DNA from: an uncultured Sutterella sp.
GTDB lineage: Bacteria; Pseudomonadota; Gammaproteobacteria; Burkholderiales; Burkholderiaceae_F
Direction: 5' to 3'
DNA: 64,000 bases
Assembly: GCA_900545275.1 (NCBI GenBank)
Contig: UQYG01000002.1
Location: forward strand, 145,978 to 209,977
Below, piece after piece: positions 1 through 7,963 of the stretch; positions within the stretch are counted from its first letter, which is position 1; each line of letters begins with the position of its first letter. Under the pieces are notes generated by a model. It saw nothing but the letters and a program-made list of their open reading frames with translations. It searched no databases and had not been told where the DNA came from. The position numbers were made by a program, and so were the translations under genes.

Positions 1-526
1 CCAGCCCCCAGGTTACCGCCCGTCCGTCAAATGTGACGGACGCGTTCTCAAAGTCGGTTTGAGAAGGCGTCGAAACGAAGCCCGCGCGAAGGAAGGCGCG
101 TTCTCGGCCGTTGTCCTGCGCCTCGCCCGTGAGCGGCATTTCGATGCGCAGATCGTCCCCGGTGAACGTCAGACGTTCGCCCGAGGTGGCGTCGATGACG
201 TGTCCCTGACTCCAGTCGGCCGTTCCGTTCGCATCGTCGTGCCTTGTGTTGCGCAGGACGAGCGTATGCCCTTCTGCAACGTGAATCGTCGTGGAGCCGC
301 CCGAGGCGGGGGTGGAAAGCGTGACATGGGCCGAACTCACGTCCACCACCGTATCGTCCGCAAAATCACGGGATTCCCGAATCGGTTCCCTTTCCATCTG
401 CGCGGCACGGACGGCGGACGGAACGAGTGCGCCCACTCCCGTCAGCACCGCGAGAGCGGCCGAGACGGACGAACCGAGGAGCCGGACGGCGAACTTTTTC
501 TGCGTGCACGAACGAACATTTTCCAT
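1..526 (-). CDS. Autotransporter-like secreted protein, 5' part (runs off the window)
   Basis: The frame starts at an ATG at 526 preceded by a GGAGAGG ribosome-binding site and stays open to base 1. The first 40 or so residues form a signal peptide: basic Gln-Lys-Lys and Arg residues, a hydrophobic Ala/Val/Leu core, and a likely cleavage after Val-Arg-Ala-Ala. What follows is polar and beta-prone (Thr/Ser/Asp/Gly-rich), like an autotransporter passenger. The beta-barrel end is outside the window, so the autotransporter assignment is inferred from the signal peptide, the composition and the many relatives in this window. It could be another kind of secreted beta-rich protein. Confidence 0.6.
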   Translation of the reverse strand, partial: MENVRSCTQKKFAVRLLGSSVSAALAVLTGVGALVPSAVRAAQMEREPIRESRDFADDTVVDVSSAHVTLSTPASGGSTTIHVAEGHTLVLRNTRHDDANGTADWSQGHVIDATSGERLTFTGDDLRIEMPLTGEAQDNGRERAFLRAGFVSTPSQTDFENASVTFDGRAVTWGL

Positions 527-762
527 GGAACCTCTCCGGAAAAAGGGGACTGTGCGGAGGGCGCAGTCAACCCTGTCGTCCATGCTAGAGAGAAGCTCCC
601 CCGATCCCTTTCCGGAAGACGGCATTGCGCCCCGAGCGAAGCGCCTTCGATTCACTCGTTCATTTCATGAAAACCAGACCGAACAGCCGCCGGCGTTTCG
701 GATTCCCAAAGGAAAAAAGGACGCCGAGGAGACCTCTCCCGCGGGCGCCCTTTTCTCTTCTC

Positions 763-787
763 AAAGCCCGACCTCTTCTCGGGCTTT
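763..787 (-). terminator. Intrinsic terminator after the PepSY-like gene
   Basis: A perfect 9-base-pair stem (AAAGCCCGA / TCGGGCTTT) has a 7-base loop and lies about 40 bases past the stop at 825. The T-rich flank on the minus strand is short. Confidence 0.6.
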
Positions 788-824
788 TCGCCCGAATCTT
801 CCGTCGGCCTCAGGAAAAAACCGT

Positions 825-1283
825 TTAGAACCAGGGGCAGTTTCCGCCGCGACGACCGTCATGGTGCCAACCGCCGCGGTGGTGCGGACGTCCTTCCCCG
901 TAGTAGGGGCAGTCGGGATTCATGCCCATGCCGGGACCGCGTTCATAACGAGGGGCTCCTTCGCGGATGCCCAAGTGGTCCGAAGCAAGAACCGACCCGT
1001 CTTCCGGACTCACGAAAACGCGGGCGACCGAACCGTCCTTCCCTTCCATGCGGACGTCCCAAACGAGACCGTAACCGCGCGTTCCGTGCAGCGACGCCGA
1101 AAGCGCGTTCGCATCCGGGAACTTCGCCTTGGCGGCGTCGAGAGCCGCCGCCATGTTGATCTTCGAGGCGGCCTGAACGGCGGGCGCAGGGTCGGCCGGC
1201 GCAGTACCCGTCGCGGCATAGGAAAGCGTGGCGAGAGCGAGAGCCGAAGCGGCGATCGAGGAGAGAATCAACGTTTTCTTCAT
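825..1283 (-). CDS. PepSY-like periplasmic protein with a Gly/His-rich tail
   Basis: This is a 152-residue secreted protein. Residues 1-23 are a classical signal peptide (Met-Lys-Lys start, hydrophobic core, Ser-Tyr-Ala-Ala cut). Residues about 45-110 resemble one PepSY repeat: an Ala-rich helix followed by strands containing GYGLVWDVRM and a Phe-Val-Ser-Pro-Glu-Asp-Gly turn. The last 35 residues are rich in Gly, His, Arg, Pro and Tyr, with Cys-Pro-Tyr-Tyr and a final Cys-Pro-Trp-Phe, which may bind metal. AAGGAA precedes the ATG at 1283. PepSY domains often act as periplasmic inhibitory or binding modules, but no partner is visible here. A decayed partial copy lies at 7103-7172. Confidence 0.75.
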   Translation of the reverse strand: MKKTLILSSIAASALALATLSYAATGTAPADPAPAVQAASKINMAAALDAAKAKFPDANALSASLHGTRGYGLVWDVRMEGKDGSVARVFVSPEDGSVLASDHLGIREGAPRYERGPGMGMNPDCPYYGEGRPHHRGGWHHDGRRGGNCPWF

Positions 1284-1581
1284 GGTGCGTTCCTTTTCTT
1301 CTTAGTGATTGAAAACCCTTTCGGAGAGGCGTTTCCTCTCCCTTCGAGCGTATTCTTTCATTCGAGACTTAGGAGACCGCTTGACGAAACTTAGGGGGCC
1401 CTATGCCGGGGTAACAAATGTCAACCGCCGAAAACCTCCGACATCTTCCCACTCACTGTGCTGCCGTGCCCCGAGGGAAAGGATCCGCGCATCGGTCCGG
1501 CCATTCGGCAGCCGAATGCGGAAGTAAATTTCGGCCAAACAGGGAAATGATTTTTGGTCAAATGAGGAAGTGCCTTGCCGC

Positions 1582-1722
1582 ATCACCGCGAAAGCAGTAG
1601 CCATCGGGCGAAGCACAGCCGGCGGGCACGAAGAATCAGGGCGTGAAACCGGGTACGACGCCGGCATCGACGGCTACGAAAACACCGAATCGCTCAACTC
1701 GGGCATGCGTTGGAGGTTCTGA
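1582..1722 (+). pseudogene. 3' remnant of an autotransporter beta-barrel
   Basis: The frame ending at TGA 1720-1722 encodes a terminus of the outer-membrane barrel type: alternating polar/aromatic residues with GYDAGIDGYENTESLNSGM and a final Arg-Trp-Arg-Phe, i.e. a C-terminal aromatic signature. Upstream the frame degenerates and no start or passenger can be found. The hairpin at 1736-1764 follows the stop by 14 bases and probably was this gene's terminator as well as that of AT1. The call rests on the C-terminal pattern only. Confidence 0.5.
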
Positions 1723-1735
1723 CGTCCCTTACGCT

Positions 1736-1764
1736 GAAAGAAGGCCCCGACAGAGCGGGGCCTT
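1736..1764. terminator. Bidirectional terminator between an autotransporter scrap and AT1
   Basis: An 8-base-pair GC-rich stem (AAGGCCCC / GGGGCCTT) with an 8-base loop is followed on the minus strand by CTTCTTT. It lies 84 bases beyond the AT1 stop. Confidence 0.7.
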
Positions 1765-1847
1765 CGGATGAACGAGAGCATTGCGGCAGGGAGGTTCGTC
1801 CCACTCATATCAGCAGGATAAACCTGCGCCTGCCGACGAACGGACGG

Positions 1848-4058
1848 TTAGAAGAAGAGCTTCGCGCCGACGTTGGTGCGCCAGTTGAGTTCGATTTCCG
1901 CACCGGTGCTACGCTGCACGTCGACGAACGTCACGAAGTTGTCGGTGACGTTGTAGTTGGCGCCGATGGCGAATTCGAACCAGTCGTCATCGAGGTCCTG
2001 CGAAAGCGTGTAGGCGCCGCCGCCATTCACGGACGAGTAGGTTCCGTCGATGTCCCCGCGGAAGTCACGCAACGCAGACACGCGAACATACGCCGCACCC
2101 TTGTTGTTCGGACAGGCGATGCCGGCCATCACGCCCACGCGGCCGATGAGGCTGTCGGAGGCTTCCAGGTCGATCGTACGGGCCGTAGTCGTTTCATGAA
2201 CGCTAGAGAGACGGCTGTAGGTGAGCTGAATCTGCGGTTCGACGAAAGTGTTCATCGGAAGCGCAAAGCGGTGACCGGTTTCGATGCCGACGATGAAGCC
2301 CGTCTGCTTCAACTTACCGTTGTCCGTGGCACCTCCGTGGAGGTTGTAGAAGTCATAGTCGCTTTCGATGCGGCCCGTCTTCATGACCATGTCGACGAAC
2401 GAACCAGATTCGTGGCTCCACAACGCATAGAGCGCGGCACTGTAGCTGTCGGAATCGGTTTCACCCTGTTCGAAGTCGCCGTCGCCCTTCGTGTAGGCAA
2501 GGCTCGCACCGACTGTCCAGGGACCGTTGCCGAAACGGTGGTCGGCGCCGACCTCGATCGTGTGAAATTCGTTCTTCACCGAACGGGCGTCGTATTCGTA
2601 TTCGCCGCCGTTGTACCGCGCCCAGACGCCCGTGGCGGAGGGCGACGTACGCAGGGTCGACATGCGGTCGTTGAGCGTGGTGATTTCATTGCGCCAGGCA
2701 ACTAGCGTCATGGCGGCGAGGTCGTTCGTGCTCTTCGTGAGGTCGGACCCGTCAACACGGGAATTGCCCTTCGTGTCGGTGTAGACGGTGAAGTTCGTGC
2801 CGAGAGCCGTGGCGGAACCGTCGGCAGCCGTTCCGTCGGACTTCTTGCCGAAATCAATTCCCGAGCGCATGCGGTCGAGCACTTCGTCGGCGGTGTGGTC
2901 GTCCACCGCTTCGGCGAGATAGGTCACGCTCGTGTCTTCCGCATTGTTCGTGACGATGGTGAGGTTCTTTTCGCCTTCATCGGCAAAACGGTCGAACACG
3001 AAGTTGAGGCTGTCCTTCGTATCGTCTTTGACGGTATTGAGGGTCGTAACCGTAAGGGTGCGTTCTCCCTTGATCGTCAACGTGTTGTCATCCGAGATCG
3101 TGAGTACCTCGATCGTCGTTCCATTGCTCTGATCACCCGTAAAACCGAGGTCGGAGTTCGTGAGTTTCAGGTTCTTGAGACGGGAAGCGCTCAGTTCGAA
3201 TTCGTCCGAGACTTCCGTCGCATCGATGGTAGCGGTCGAAGCGAGAAAGACTTTTCCGTCAACGTTGGAATGTTCACCCAGCAGCTTCAACGTAAAGTCC
3301 TCGGCGTCATTGGCATTAACAGCGTAGCCCCCATCGGCGGAAATCAGTCCAGTGTTGAGGAAAGTCTTGCCAGAAGTACTGGCGGAAGCGTTATCCCCGG
3401 AGGAAGAAGGCCAAGCCTCCGACACCTTTACTGCCGTAGCCCCGTTGGTTGCGACGATCTCCCCGTTGTTCTCCACGGTCGATTCGGCGAAAGCGCCATA
3501 ATTCAGACCGATCGATTTCGAAGAATCCGCGTAGATCTTTCCGTTGTTGATGATTTGAGCCGTCTTGTTTGTACCCTCTCTCTGATCGGCCATGCCGGCG
3601 CCGGCCTTCACGTAAATCACGCCGGAAGCGGCATTTTCGATGACACCGCCGTCGTACGTAGCCATCCCCTTGGAGATGTCGTAGGGTTGCGTCCAAGACG
3701 TATCATTGAGGGCAGTGTCGACGTAGACGGTGCCGGCGTTCACCGCCTTACCCGTGGTGCCGTGCGCCATCATGCCGACGACACGCTTGTGGCCGTTGGT
3801 CTTGTCGCGCAACCCCTGAACGAGAATCGACCCGTTGTTCGTAACAGTTTTGTCTGCCGCCTCGACAAGGTTGGGATAATTGGACGCTCCGTACGTCGTC
3901 ATTTTGATCTGGCTGTCCTTCGCGATATCCGACGTATAAGCCGTATCGGGAGTCCACTCCGTAAAATCGTCGAAATTGGCGGGCCATTCAAAGCCGGCGG
4001 CCCCGGCAGTGGACGCAACAGCGGCGAGCACCGCTGCGGAAAGGACGGAAGTCTTCAT
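1848..4058 (-). CDS. Autotransporter AT1 (type Va secretion)
   Basis: This 736-residue protein has a signal peptide at 1-20 (MKTSVLSAAV..., cut after Ala-Gly-Ala). Residues 21 to about 440 form a passenger with repeated short Asn/Gly/Thr strands, as in a beta-helix. Residues about 450-736 are an autotransporter beta-domain that ends in Lys-Leu-Phe-Phe. The motif GVWARYNGGEYEYD marks the start of the barrel, and the CPNNKGAAYVRVSALRDF stretch is shared with AT2, so the two barrels are paralogous. AGGAG precedes the ATG. Upstream lie a G10 tract and the ATTAGGGTT element. The passenger's function is not recognisable. Expected location: outer membrane and cell surface. Confidence 0.9.
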   Translation of the reverse strand: MKTSVLSAAVLAAVASTAGAAGFEWPANFDDFTEWTPDTAYTSDIAKDSQIKMTTYGASNYPNLVEAADKTVTNNGSILVQGLRDKTNGHKRVVGMMAHGTTGKAVNAGTVYVDTALNDTSWTQPYDISKGMATYDGGVIENAASGVIYVKAGAGMADQREGTNKTAQIINNGKIYADSSKSIGLNYGAFAESTVENNGEIVATNGATAVKVSEAWPSSSGDNASASTSGKTFLNTGLISADGGYAVNANDAEDFTLKLLGEHSNVDGKVFLASTATIDATEVSDEFELSASRLKNLKLTNSDLGFTGDQSNGTTIEVLTISDDNTLTIKGERTLTVTTLNTVKDDTKDSLNFVFDRFADEGEKNLTIVTNNAEDTSVTYLAEAVDDHTADEVLDRMRSGIDFGKKSDGTAADGSATALGTNFTVYTDTKGNSRVDGSDLTKSTNDLAAMTLVAWRNEITTLNDRMSTLRTSPSATGVWARYNGGEYEYDARSVKNEFHTIEVGADHRFGNGPWTVGASLAYTKGDGDFEQGETDSDSYSAALYALWSHESGSFVDMVMKTGRIESDYDFYNLHGGATDNGKLKQTGFIVGIETGHRFALPMNTFVEPQIQLTYSRLSSVHETTTARTIDLEASDSLIGRVGVMAGIACPNNKGAAYVRVSALRDFRGDIDGTYSSVNGGGAYTLSQDLDDDWFEFAIGANYNVTDNFVTFVDVQRSTGAEIELNWRTNVGAKLFF

Positions 4059-4373
4059 AGCATTCTCCTAGTTCTAAAGCCGCACCCAAAGCGGTCGCTC
4101 GAAGAATTGCACGAGTCCTTTGCAGGGGGGGGGGTAGAAACCCTAATATCAATAAAGAGTTGTCCCCCTCTCCCGCATGGCCCAACCGCTTGCGTTTGCC
4201 CCGAGCACGGAGACTTCCGTTAAAAAAGCTGTTGCGAATTTCCAACTTTAGTGCTTCACGGAAAATTTGGCTTGTCGCACAAGTTTTCTTTCCACAACGC
4301 CTCTCCACCGCATCACAAACGAAGCCCTCATCCGTGCGGTCCGCCCGCTTTCGTTTCTGCCGCCGCTTTCCCT
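4059..4373 (-). promoter_or_regulatory. AT1 upstream region with G10 tract and TATTAGGGTT element
   Basis: No gene is seen in these 315 bases. On the minus strand TATTAGGGTTTCTA is followed by an uninterrupted run of ten C (G10 on the plus strand, 4125-4134) and then CAAAGGAC, about 70 bases before the AT1 start. The same ATTAGGGTT core with a C-rich tract precedes AT2 and AT3, and C-rich tract plus CAAAGGAC recurs before AT4. A clear -10 box for AT1 could not be fixed. Homopolymers of this length are prone to slippage. Confidence 0.55.
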
Positions 4374-4416
4374 TAAAAAACGAAACTCTCGGCAATGGTG
4401 CACCGAGAGTTTTTAT
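4374..4416. terminator. Bidirectional hairpin terminator, part of a duplicated scrap
   Basis: A perfect 10-base-pair stem (AAACTCTCGG / CCGAGAGTTT) is flanked by an A-run and a T-run. It matches the terminator at 7886-7921 downstream of the HAD gene, and is adjacent to a decayed copy of that gene's 3' end. Confidence 0.7.
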
Positions 4417-4455
4417 TCTTTACCGAGAGCCGAAGGCTCCGTGTCTTTCCTCTCG

Positions 4456-4560
4456 GAGGACGTGCCCCTCGTGTACGGGCCGGCCTATTTCCTTGGTTTT
4501 GGAGAGAAGCCAGGACGGGATCCGCGACTTCCGTAGTGCCCGCTTAGAGAGCGGACACAG
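4456..4560 (-). pseudogene. Decayed copy of the 3' end of the HAD phosphatase gene at 7964-8656
   Basis: This stretch aligns base for base, with substitutions and small indels, to about 7964-8070. The conserved peptide Leu-Tyr-Ala-Gly-Ala-Thr-Glu-Val of the intact gene appears here as Leu-stop-Ala-Gly-Thr-Thr-Glu-Val, because TAC has become TAA. A frameshift follows. Together with the terminator at 4374-4416 it reproduces the end of the HAD gene plus its terminator in the same orientation. Confidence 0.75.
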
Positions 4561-4564
4561 CGGG

Positions 4565-4690
4565 CCGCGTATTTTCGAACTCGAACGCCTAGTCGGGGGC
4601 GCTTTTCTCCGACAGACGGGTGAGACGACCGACAAACTCGGGTGACGAGAGCGCATCGCAATCCAAATACGCCCGCAAGGTCTCAGCCAT
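4565..4690 (-). pseudogene. Decayed 5' fragment of a hipA-like gene
   Basis: It begins with an ATG at 4690, positioned exactly as the ATG at 6524 of the intact hipA-like gene relative to its hipB. The peptide MAETLRAYLDCD resembles MPETLWIYLDCD of the intact protein. The frame meets TAG at 4589-4591; just after it Ala-Phe-Glu-Phe-Glu lines up with Ser-Phe-Glu-Phe-Glu of the intact copy. Homology then ends and HAD-derived sequence begins. It encodes no functional kinase. Confidence 0.8.
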
Positions 4691-4695
4691 GGTCG

Positions 4696-5007
4696 ACACT
4701 TCGCCGAGGCGCGTTTTCGCAGCTCGAGATCCTGCAGATTCCGTCCGATGGGATCATTCTTTGCGAGAAGCCCGATGTCGTCGGCCAGCTGCAGAGCGAA
4801 GAGCACCCGCAGATAGGCGCCCATAGAAACCGTAGGATCGCCCTTTTCGATCTTCATGGCCGTCACGCGCGAACACTGCGCCCGCTCAGCGACGAGCCCG
4901 AGCGGAAGGTTGTGGTGAAGACACTCCACGCGAATCTTTTTGCCCGCTATGCTGAGCTTCTTTGTGAAACTTCTCGAGAGAAGTACGGAACGGGCGGGTT
5001 TTGTTAT
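4696..5007 (-). pseudogene. Decayed copy of the hipB-like HTH gene (start and stop codons lost)
   Basis: Over 312 bases, the same length as intact hipB at 6530-6841, it encodes a recognisable copy with LVAERAQCSRVTAMKIEKG and GDPTVSMGAYLRVLFALQLA of the XRE helix-turn-helix region. The intact ATG ACT AAA start is replaced by ATA ACA AAA at 5007, and the TGA stop by TGT at 4696-4698. The TATAAT promoter box of the intact copy has become TTCAAT. An open frame running through this copy into hipA sequence is an accident of decay, not a fusion gene. Confidence 0.8.
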
Positions 5008-5098
5008 ATAAATGAAACAGTAATAAACATCATGTTCTTTTTATTGAACATTAGCAACACGCGCCCCAAGACCGCGACGCCATCCTTCGCCAAACAAA

Positions 5099-5119
5099 GA
5101 GACGCCCCGGCGTCTTTTC
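5099..5119. terminator. Short hairpin downstream of the hipA-like gene
   Basis: AGACGC / GCGTCT forms a 6-base-pair stem with a 4-base loop and is followed by TTTT on the plus strand and a T-rich stretch on the minus strand. It lies about 150 bases past the hipA stop. Confidence 0.45.
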
Positions 5120-5267
5120 CGGAAAGCGTCCCTTAGCCTTTGAGAGGAAGGAAGATCCGCCGCCGCGACACTCTTCCCCGAAACCCGGGCGCCGAGAACA
5201 AACATCCGCTCACGCTCAGGCCATCACGGCCAACGTTCGTACCCCGAGTCGGTCTTTTCCCTGCGAT

Positions 5268-6524
5268 TCAACTCAAGTCCGTAATGAAGCGTCCGGCAAA
5301 AAGAGCCCGCTCCCGTTGAAGCAATGCCAACTGATCCGCCACCTTCTGCCAGTCCCGTACGGCGGAGAGCACCTCCCCAATAATCGCATCTGCCCGACGA
5401 GGCCCGAGAAAATATAGCGATGCGCTTGCACGAAGCAATTTCAGGTCGGAAACGTCTGTGTCGTTGTTGACGAGCAGGCTTTGCCGACGGCCTGTTGTCG
5501 GATTCATATCGTATGCTGGCGACAGCGTCCAACCTTTTCGGGTCAGCAAGAAACCGTGATTGCGGAAGTGGTCATCCGTGTTTCCGATGCATATGTTGAA
5601 AGCGACACGCCGATAAAGCGCCTCCAGATTTCTTTCCAGATCGGTACAGTTTTCCAGCATCAGCTCGACGATATCGAGATAGCCGTGTCCGGACGAGGAC
5701 CCGTCCCCGTCTTGTAGCCCGGTGAGCGTCAAGGCGGAAGCAAAATGAACGCGCGCTCCATCTTTCCTGTCGAATCTCTTCACCAAGAACGCATGGCGAT
5801 TTTGCCCCAACATAATCAACTGTGAGGGAGCCGTTTCGATACCGGCCTTTCTCGCAAGAAGATAGGCGAACTGCTCCCATGCGCCCACATCGTAGCGATC
5901 GTTGCGGGAGGGAAACTTGGCCACCCACAGACTGCCGTCATCATCACGGACCGACGCTTTGGGTCTGGCTCCGCCAAGCGAAGAACCCGGTTCAACCAAC
6001 TGAAGGAGCCACTTTTCCTCGGGTAAAGCGCCCCTTGTTTCGCTCTCCTCGATCTTTGCGGCAGCTTCCGCAAGTTCGTCAAGACTTGTGATCGGCGGAA
6101 CCGAGAACAAAGTTCCTTCGTTCAGGAACGCCCCCGACGGATCCCGTTTAAAGCGCAATCCTCCCAGACGCAAACCGTCGTCAAGCCCGCACAACATGTC
6201 GAAGGCGGTAAGAGTCCTTGGAGACCGCCCTTCTTTTTCCGCCGACATTTGTTCGCGACGCTCAAGGAGCACGCGCCCCCAACGGTCGGGCATCGCATCA
6301 GAAAAGCATCCGAAAATTTCCGATCCGGTCGTCAGGAACTGCCTGCCCGCGTAGTTTTCCAAATCGGCCGACAGTCTGACGCCCGCATACTTTTCAAGCC
6401 ACGATTGTTCAAACTCGAAGGAATATTTCGGAGCGCCGCGCAACGTTTCTCGAAAAAGCCGACCGACAAGGACGGGAACATCCGCCCAGTCGCAATCCAA
6501 ATAAATCCACAACGTCTCAGGCAT
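5268..6524 (-). CDS. hipA: HipA-family serine/threonine kinase (toxin of a HipBA pair)
   Basis: This is a 418-residue HipA-type protein: an N-terminal HipA_N domain to about residue 125, then the kinase-like HipA_C domain. Visible motifs are the glycine loop SSLGGARPKA (181-190), FLVKRFDR (about 246-253), the catalytic/metal region NTDDHFRNHGF (315-325) and YDMNP (338-342), so it looks catalytically complete. Family members phosphorylate tRNA synthetases or other translation targets and cause dormancy. The ATG at 6524 is chosen because it is preserved at the same spacing in the decayed copy; a GTG at 6533 overlapping the hipB stop is the alternative. It is cotranscribed with the HTH partner upstream. 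The target is unknown. Confidence 0.85.
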   Translation of the reverse strand: MPETLWIYLDCDWADVPVLVGRLFRETLRGAPKYSFEFEQSWLEKYAGVRLSADLENYAGRQFLTTGSEIFGCFSDAMPDRWGRVLLERREQMSAEKEGRSPRTLTAFDMLCGLDDGLRLGGLRFKRDPSGAFLNEGTLFSVPPITSLDELAEAAAKIEESETRGALPEEKWLLQLVEPGSSLGGARPKASVRDDDGSLWVAKFPSRNDRYDVGAWEQFAYLLARKAGIETAPSQLIMLGQNRHAFLVKRFDRKDGARVHFASALTLTGLQDGDGSSSGHGYLDIVELMLENCTDLERNLEALYRRVAFNICIGNTDDHFRNHGFLLTRKGWTLSPAYDMNPTTGRRQSLLVNNDTDVSDLKLLRASASLYFLGPRRADAIIGEVLSAVRDWQKVADQLALLQRERALFAGRFITDLS

Positions 6525-6529
6525 GGCTG

Positions 6530-6841
6530 TCACGTCCTTGATGCACGTTTTCGTTCGTGAAGATCCTGCAGATCACGCCCGATCGGATCGTTTTTGGCGA
6601 GCAGCTCGATGTCGTCGGCCAACTGCAACGCGTAAAGTACCCGAAGATAGGCCCCCATGGAAACAGTCGGATCACCTTTTTCAACCTTCGCCGCGGTGAC
6701 GCGAGAACATTGCGCGCGCTCCGCCACGAGTGCGAGCGGGAGATTGCGACGCAGTCTCGCCATACGAATCTGCTCACCGACCGTTCGAAGTTTTGCCGAA
6801 ATTCTTCTTGGCAACAAGACTGATCTCGTAGCTTTAGTCAT
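6530..6841 (-). CDS. hipB: HipB-like XRE-family antitoxin/repressor
   Basis: This 103-residue protein has a helix-turn-helix of the XRE type at about residues 25-80 (IRMARLRRNLPLALVAERAQ, then a recognition helix with Cys-Ser-Arg-Val-Thr). The stop codon lies just before the hipA start, the usual HipBA layout, in which HipB neutralises HipA and represses the operon. The ATG at 6841 has no obvious Shine-Dalgarno sequence. A minus-strand TATAAT box lies 38 bases upstream. Confidence 0.85.
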   Translation of the reverse strand: MTKATRSVLLPRRISAKLRTVGEQIRMARLRRNLPLALVAERAQCSRVTAAKVEKGDPTVSMGAYLRVLYALQLADDIELLAKNDPIGRDLQDLHERKRASRT

Positions 6842-6878
6842 CAATAAATTGGACGCTTTCGTTGTTTGTGATCTTTTT

Positions 6879-6910
6879 ATTATACATTGTTATATTCACG
6901 ACACTTCTGC
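6879..6910 (-). promoter_or_regulatory. Probable hipBA promoter
   Basis: The minus strand reads ATATAACAATGTATAAT in an AT-rich patch, with TATAAT at 6884-6879, 38 bases upstream of the hipB start. A -35 box is weak. The matching site in the decayed copy has lost the box. Confidence 0.5.
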
Positions 6911-7102
6911 ATGCTCTTCCCGCTCACGAACAATGAGGCGCCCCGGAATCTCTTTCTCGAAGAAACGCCTCTTGTCTCTCGAAGAGAAGATGGATTCGTC
7001 GGATCATCCCTTCCCTGCCTCGGTGTTTCCGACAAATCTCGACGCAGACCCAAGGACAGTCGCCGCATCGCCAACCGCCGCGGCGCCATTTGCCGCGATG
7101 AT

Positions 7103-7172
7103 TCGGGCGTCCCAAACGAGACCGCAGCCGCTCGTCGAGCCGGTCTGAACGACGGGCGCAGGCTCGGCCGAA
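7103..7172 (-). pseudogene. Scrap of the PepSY-like gene
   Basis: The bases encoding Cys-Gly-Leu-Val-Trp-Asp-Ala-Arg and Ala-Glu-Pro-Ala-Pro-Val-Val-Gln match two separate stretches of the intact PepSY-like gene (1051-1081 and 1168-1201), here brought together by a deletion of about 85 bases. No start, signal peptide or tail survives. Confidence 0.65.
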
Positions 7173-7205
7173 AGAGAAAGCCGCGCCCCATAACGCCGCC
7201 TCCCC

Positions 7206-7240
7206 AAAAAGAACGCCGGAACCACCAAAAGGCTCCGGCG
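7206..7240 (-). terminator. Terminator after the GNAT gene
   Basis: CGCCGGA / TCCGGCG forms a 7-base-pair stem with a 13-base loop, followed on the minus strand by TTCTTTTTG. It begins about 40 bases past the stop at 7282. Confidence 0.65.
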
Positions 7241-7281
7241 CACTTTTCTTGACGGCAGACCGATCCGCCTCGGCCGAAGAC

Positions 7282-7779
7282 TCAGGCCTCGAGCGTCTTT
7301 TCCATCTTGATCTCAACGACCGGCTCGCCGTCCGGACGCCACGTCCGGTTTTCCGCCGTCTCCACGACCCGGAAGCCGAAGCGCTCGTACTGTCGAATGG
7401 CCGCTTCGAGCGGTCCCGCCGTCCAGAGGATCAGCGTTTTGTACCCGGCTTCCTGCGCCTTGGCAAGGAGCGCCTCCATCAGGGCGCGTCCGAACCCCTG
7501 CCGGCGACGGCTCTTTTCCACGGCAAAGAGCCGCAGCTGTCCCGTCGACGGATCGTCTGTTTCGCAGAGCATCACGGATCCCGCAGGTTCCCCTTCGACC
7601 TCCGCGATCCAAAGGCCTTCCCGGCCGTTTTCGGGCCGCCTCGGAAAGTCGAGCGCAATCTCTTTGGCGTAGGTGACGAAGGCCGGTCCCCACCCGTATT
7701 CTTCGGCGTAGAGGCGCTCGTGCAGATCGGCGACGTACTTTTCTTCGCCGGGACGATAGGTGCGAATGACGGCGGTCAT
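7282..7779 (-). CDS. GNAT-family N-acetyltransferase
   Basis: This 165-residue protein has the GNAT fold pattern: acetyl-CoA binding motif A is QLRLFAVEKSRRRQGFGRAL (about residues 80-99), with the Arg/Gln-x-x-Gly-x-Gly/Ala signature. It is followed by a helix and by the motif B region with Tyr-Glu-Arg-Phe-Gly-Phe. The substrate cannot be told. The ATG at 7779 is preferred because CCGGAG sits 7 bases before it; an upstream in-frame start at 7815 would add 12 residues. It stands alone between two terminators. Confidence 0.85.
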   Translation of the reverse strand: MTAVIRTYRPGEEKYVADLHERLYAEEYGWGPAFVTYAKEIALDFPRRPENGREGLWIAEVEGEPAGSVMLCETDDPSTGQLRLFAVEKSRRRQGFGRALMEALLAKAQEAGYKTLILWTAGPLEAAIRQYERFGFRVVETAENRTWRPDGEPVVEIKMEKTLEA

Positions 7780-7885
7780 GACAAAACTCCGGAAGACCAA
7801 AAGTTCTTCCGTCATGCTCCCTCAGTCCGAACGGATCGAAAGCCCTCCTAAGGAAGACGACGTATCGAAGCAGCCCGCCCTCCGC

Positions 7886-7921
7886 AAAAACGAAACTCCC
7901 GGCACCTTCGCGCCGAGAGTT
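7886..7921 (-). terminator. Terminator of the serB/HAD transcription unit
   Basis: AACTCTCGGC / GCCGGGAGTT on the minus strand forms a 10-base-pair stem with one G-T pair, followed by TCGTTTTTG. It lies about 45 bases past the HAD stop, and a copy is at 4374-4416. Confidence 0.8.
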
Positions 7922-7963
7922 CCGAACCTCACCCGAGAGACTTCGGGGCTTTTCGTTTTTGGA

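Noticed and set aside
4420..4929. A 169-codon frame beginning with a helix-turn-helix, possibly a fusion regulator.
   Set aside because: It is the decayed hipB copy read through its lost stop codon into hipA and HAD scraps; comparison with the intact locus shows start and stop were mutated.
7004..7243. A 79-codon minus-strand frame with a hydrophobic start.
   Set aside because: Its only recognisable part is the PepSY scrap; the rest is unrelated and includes the GNAT terminator.
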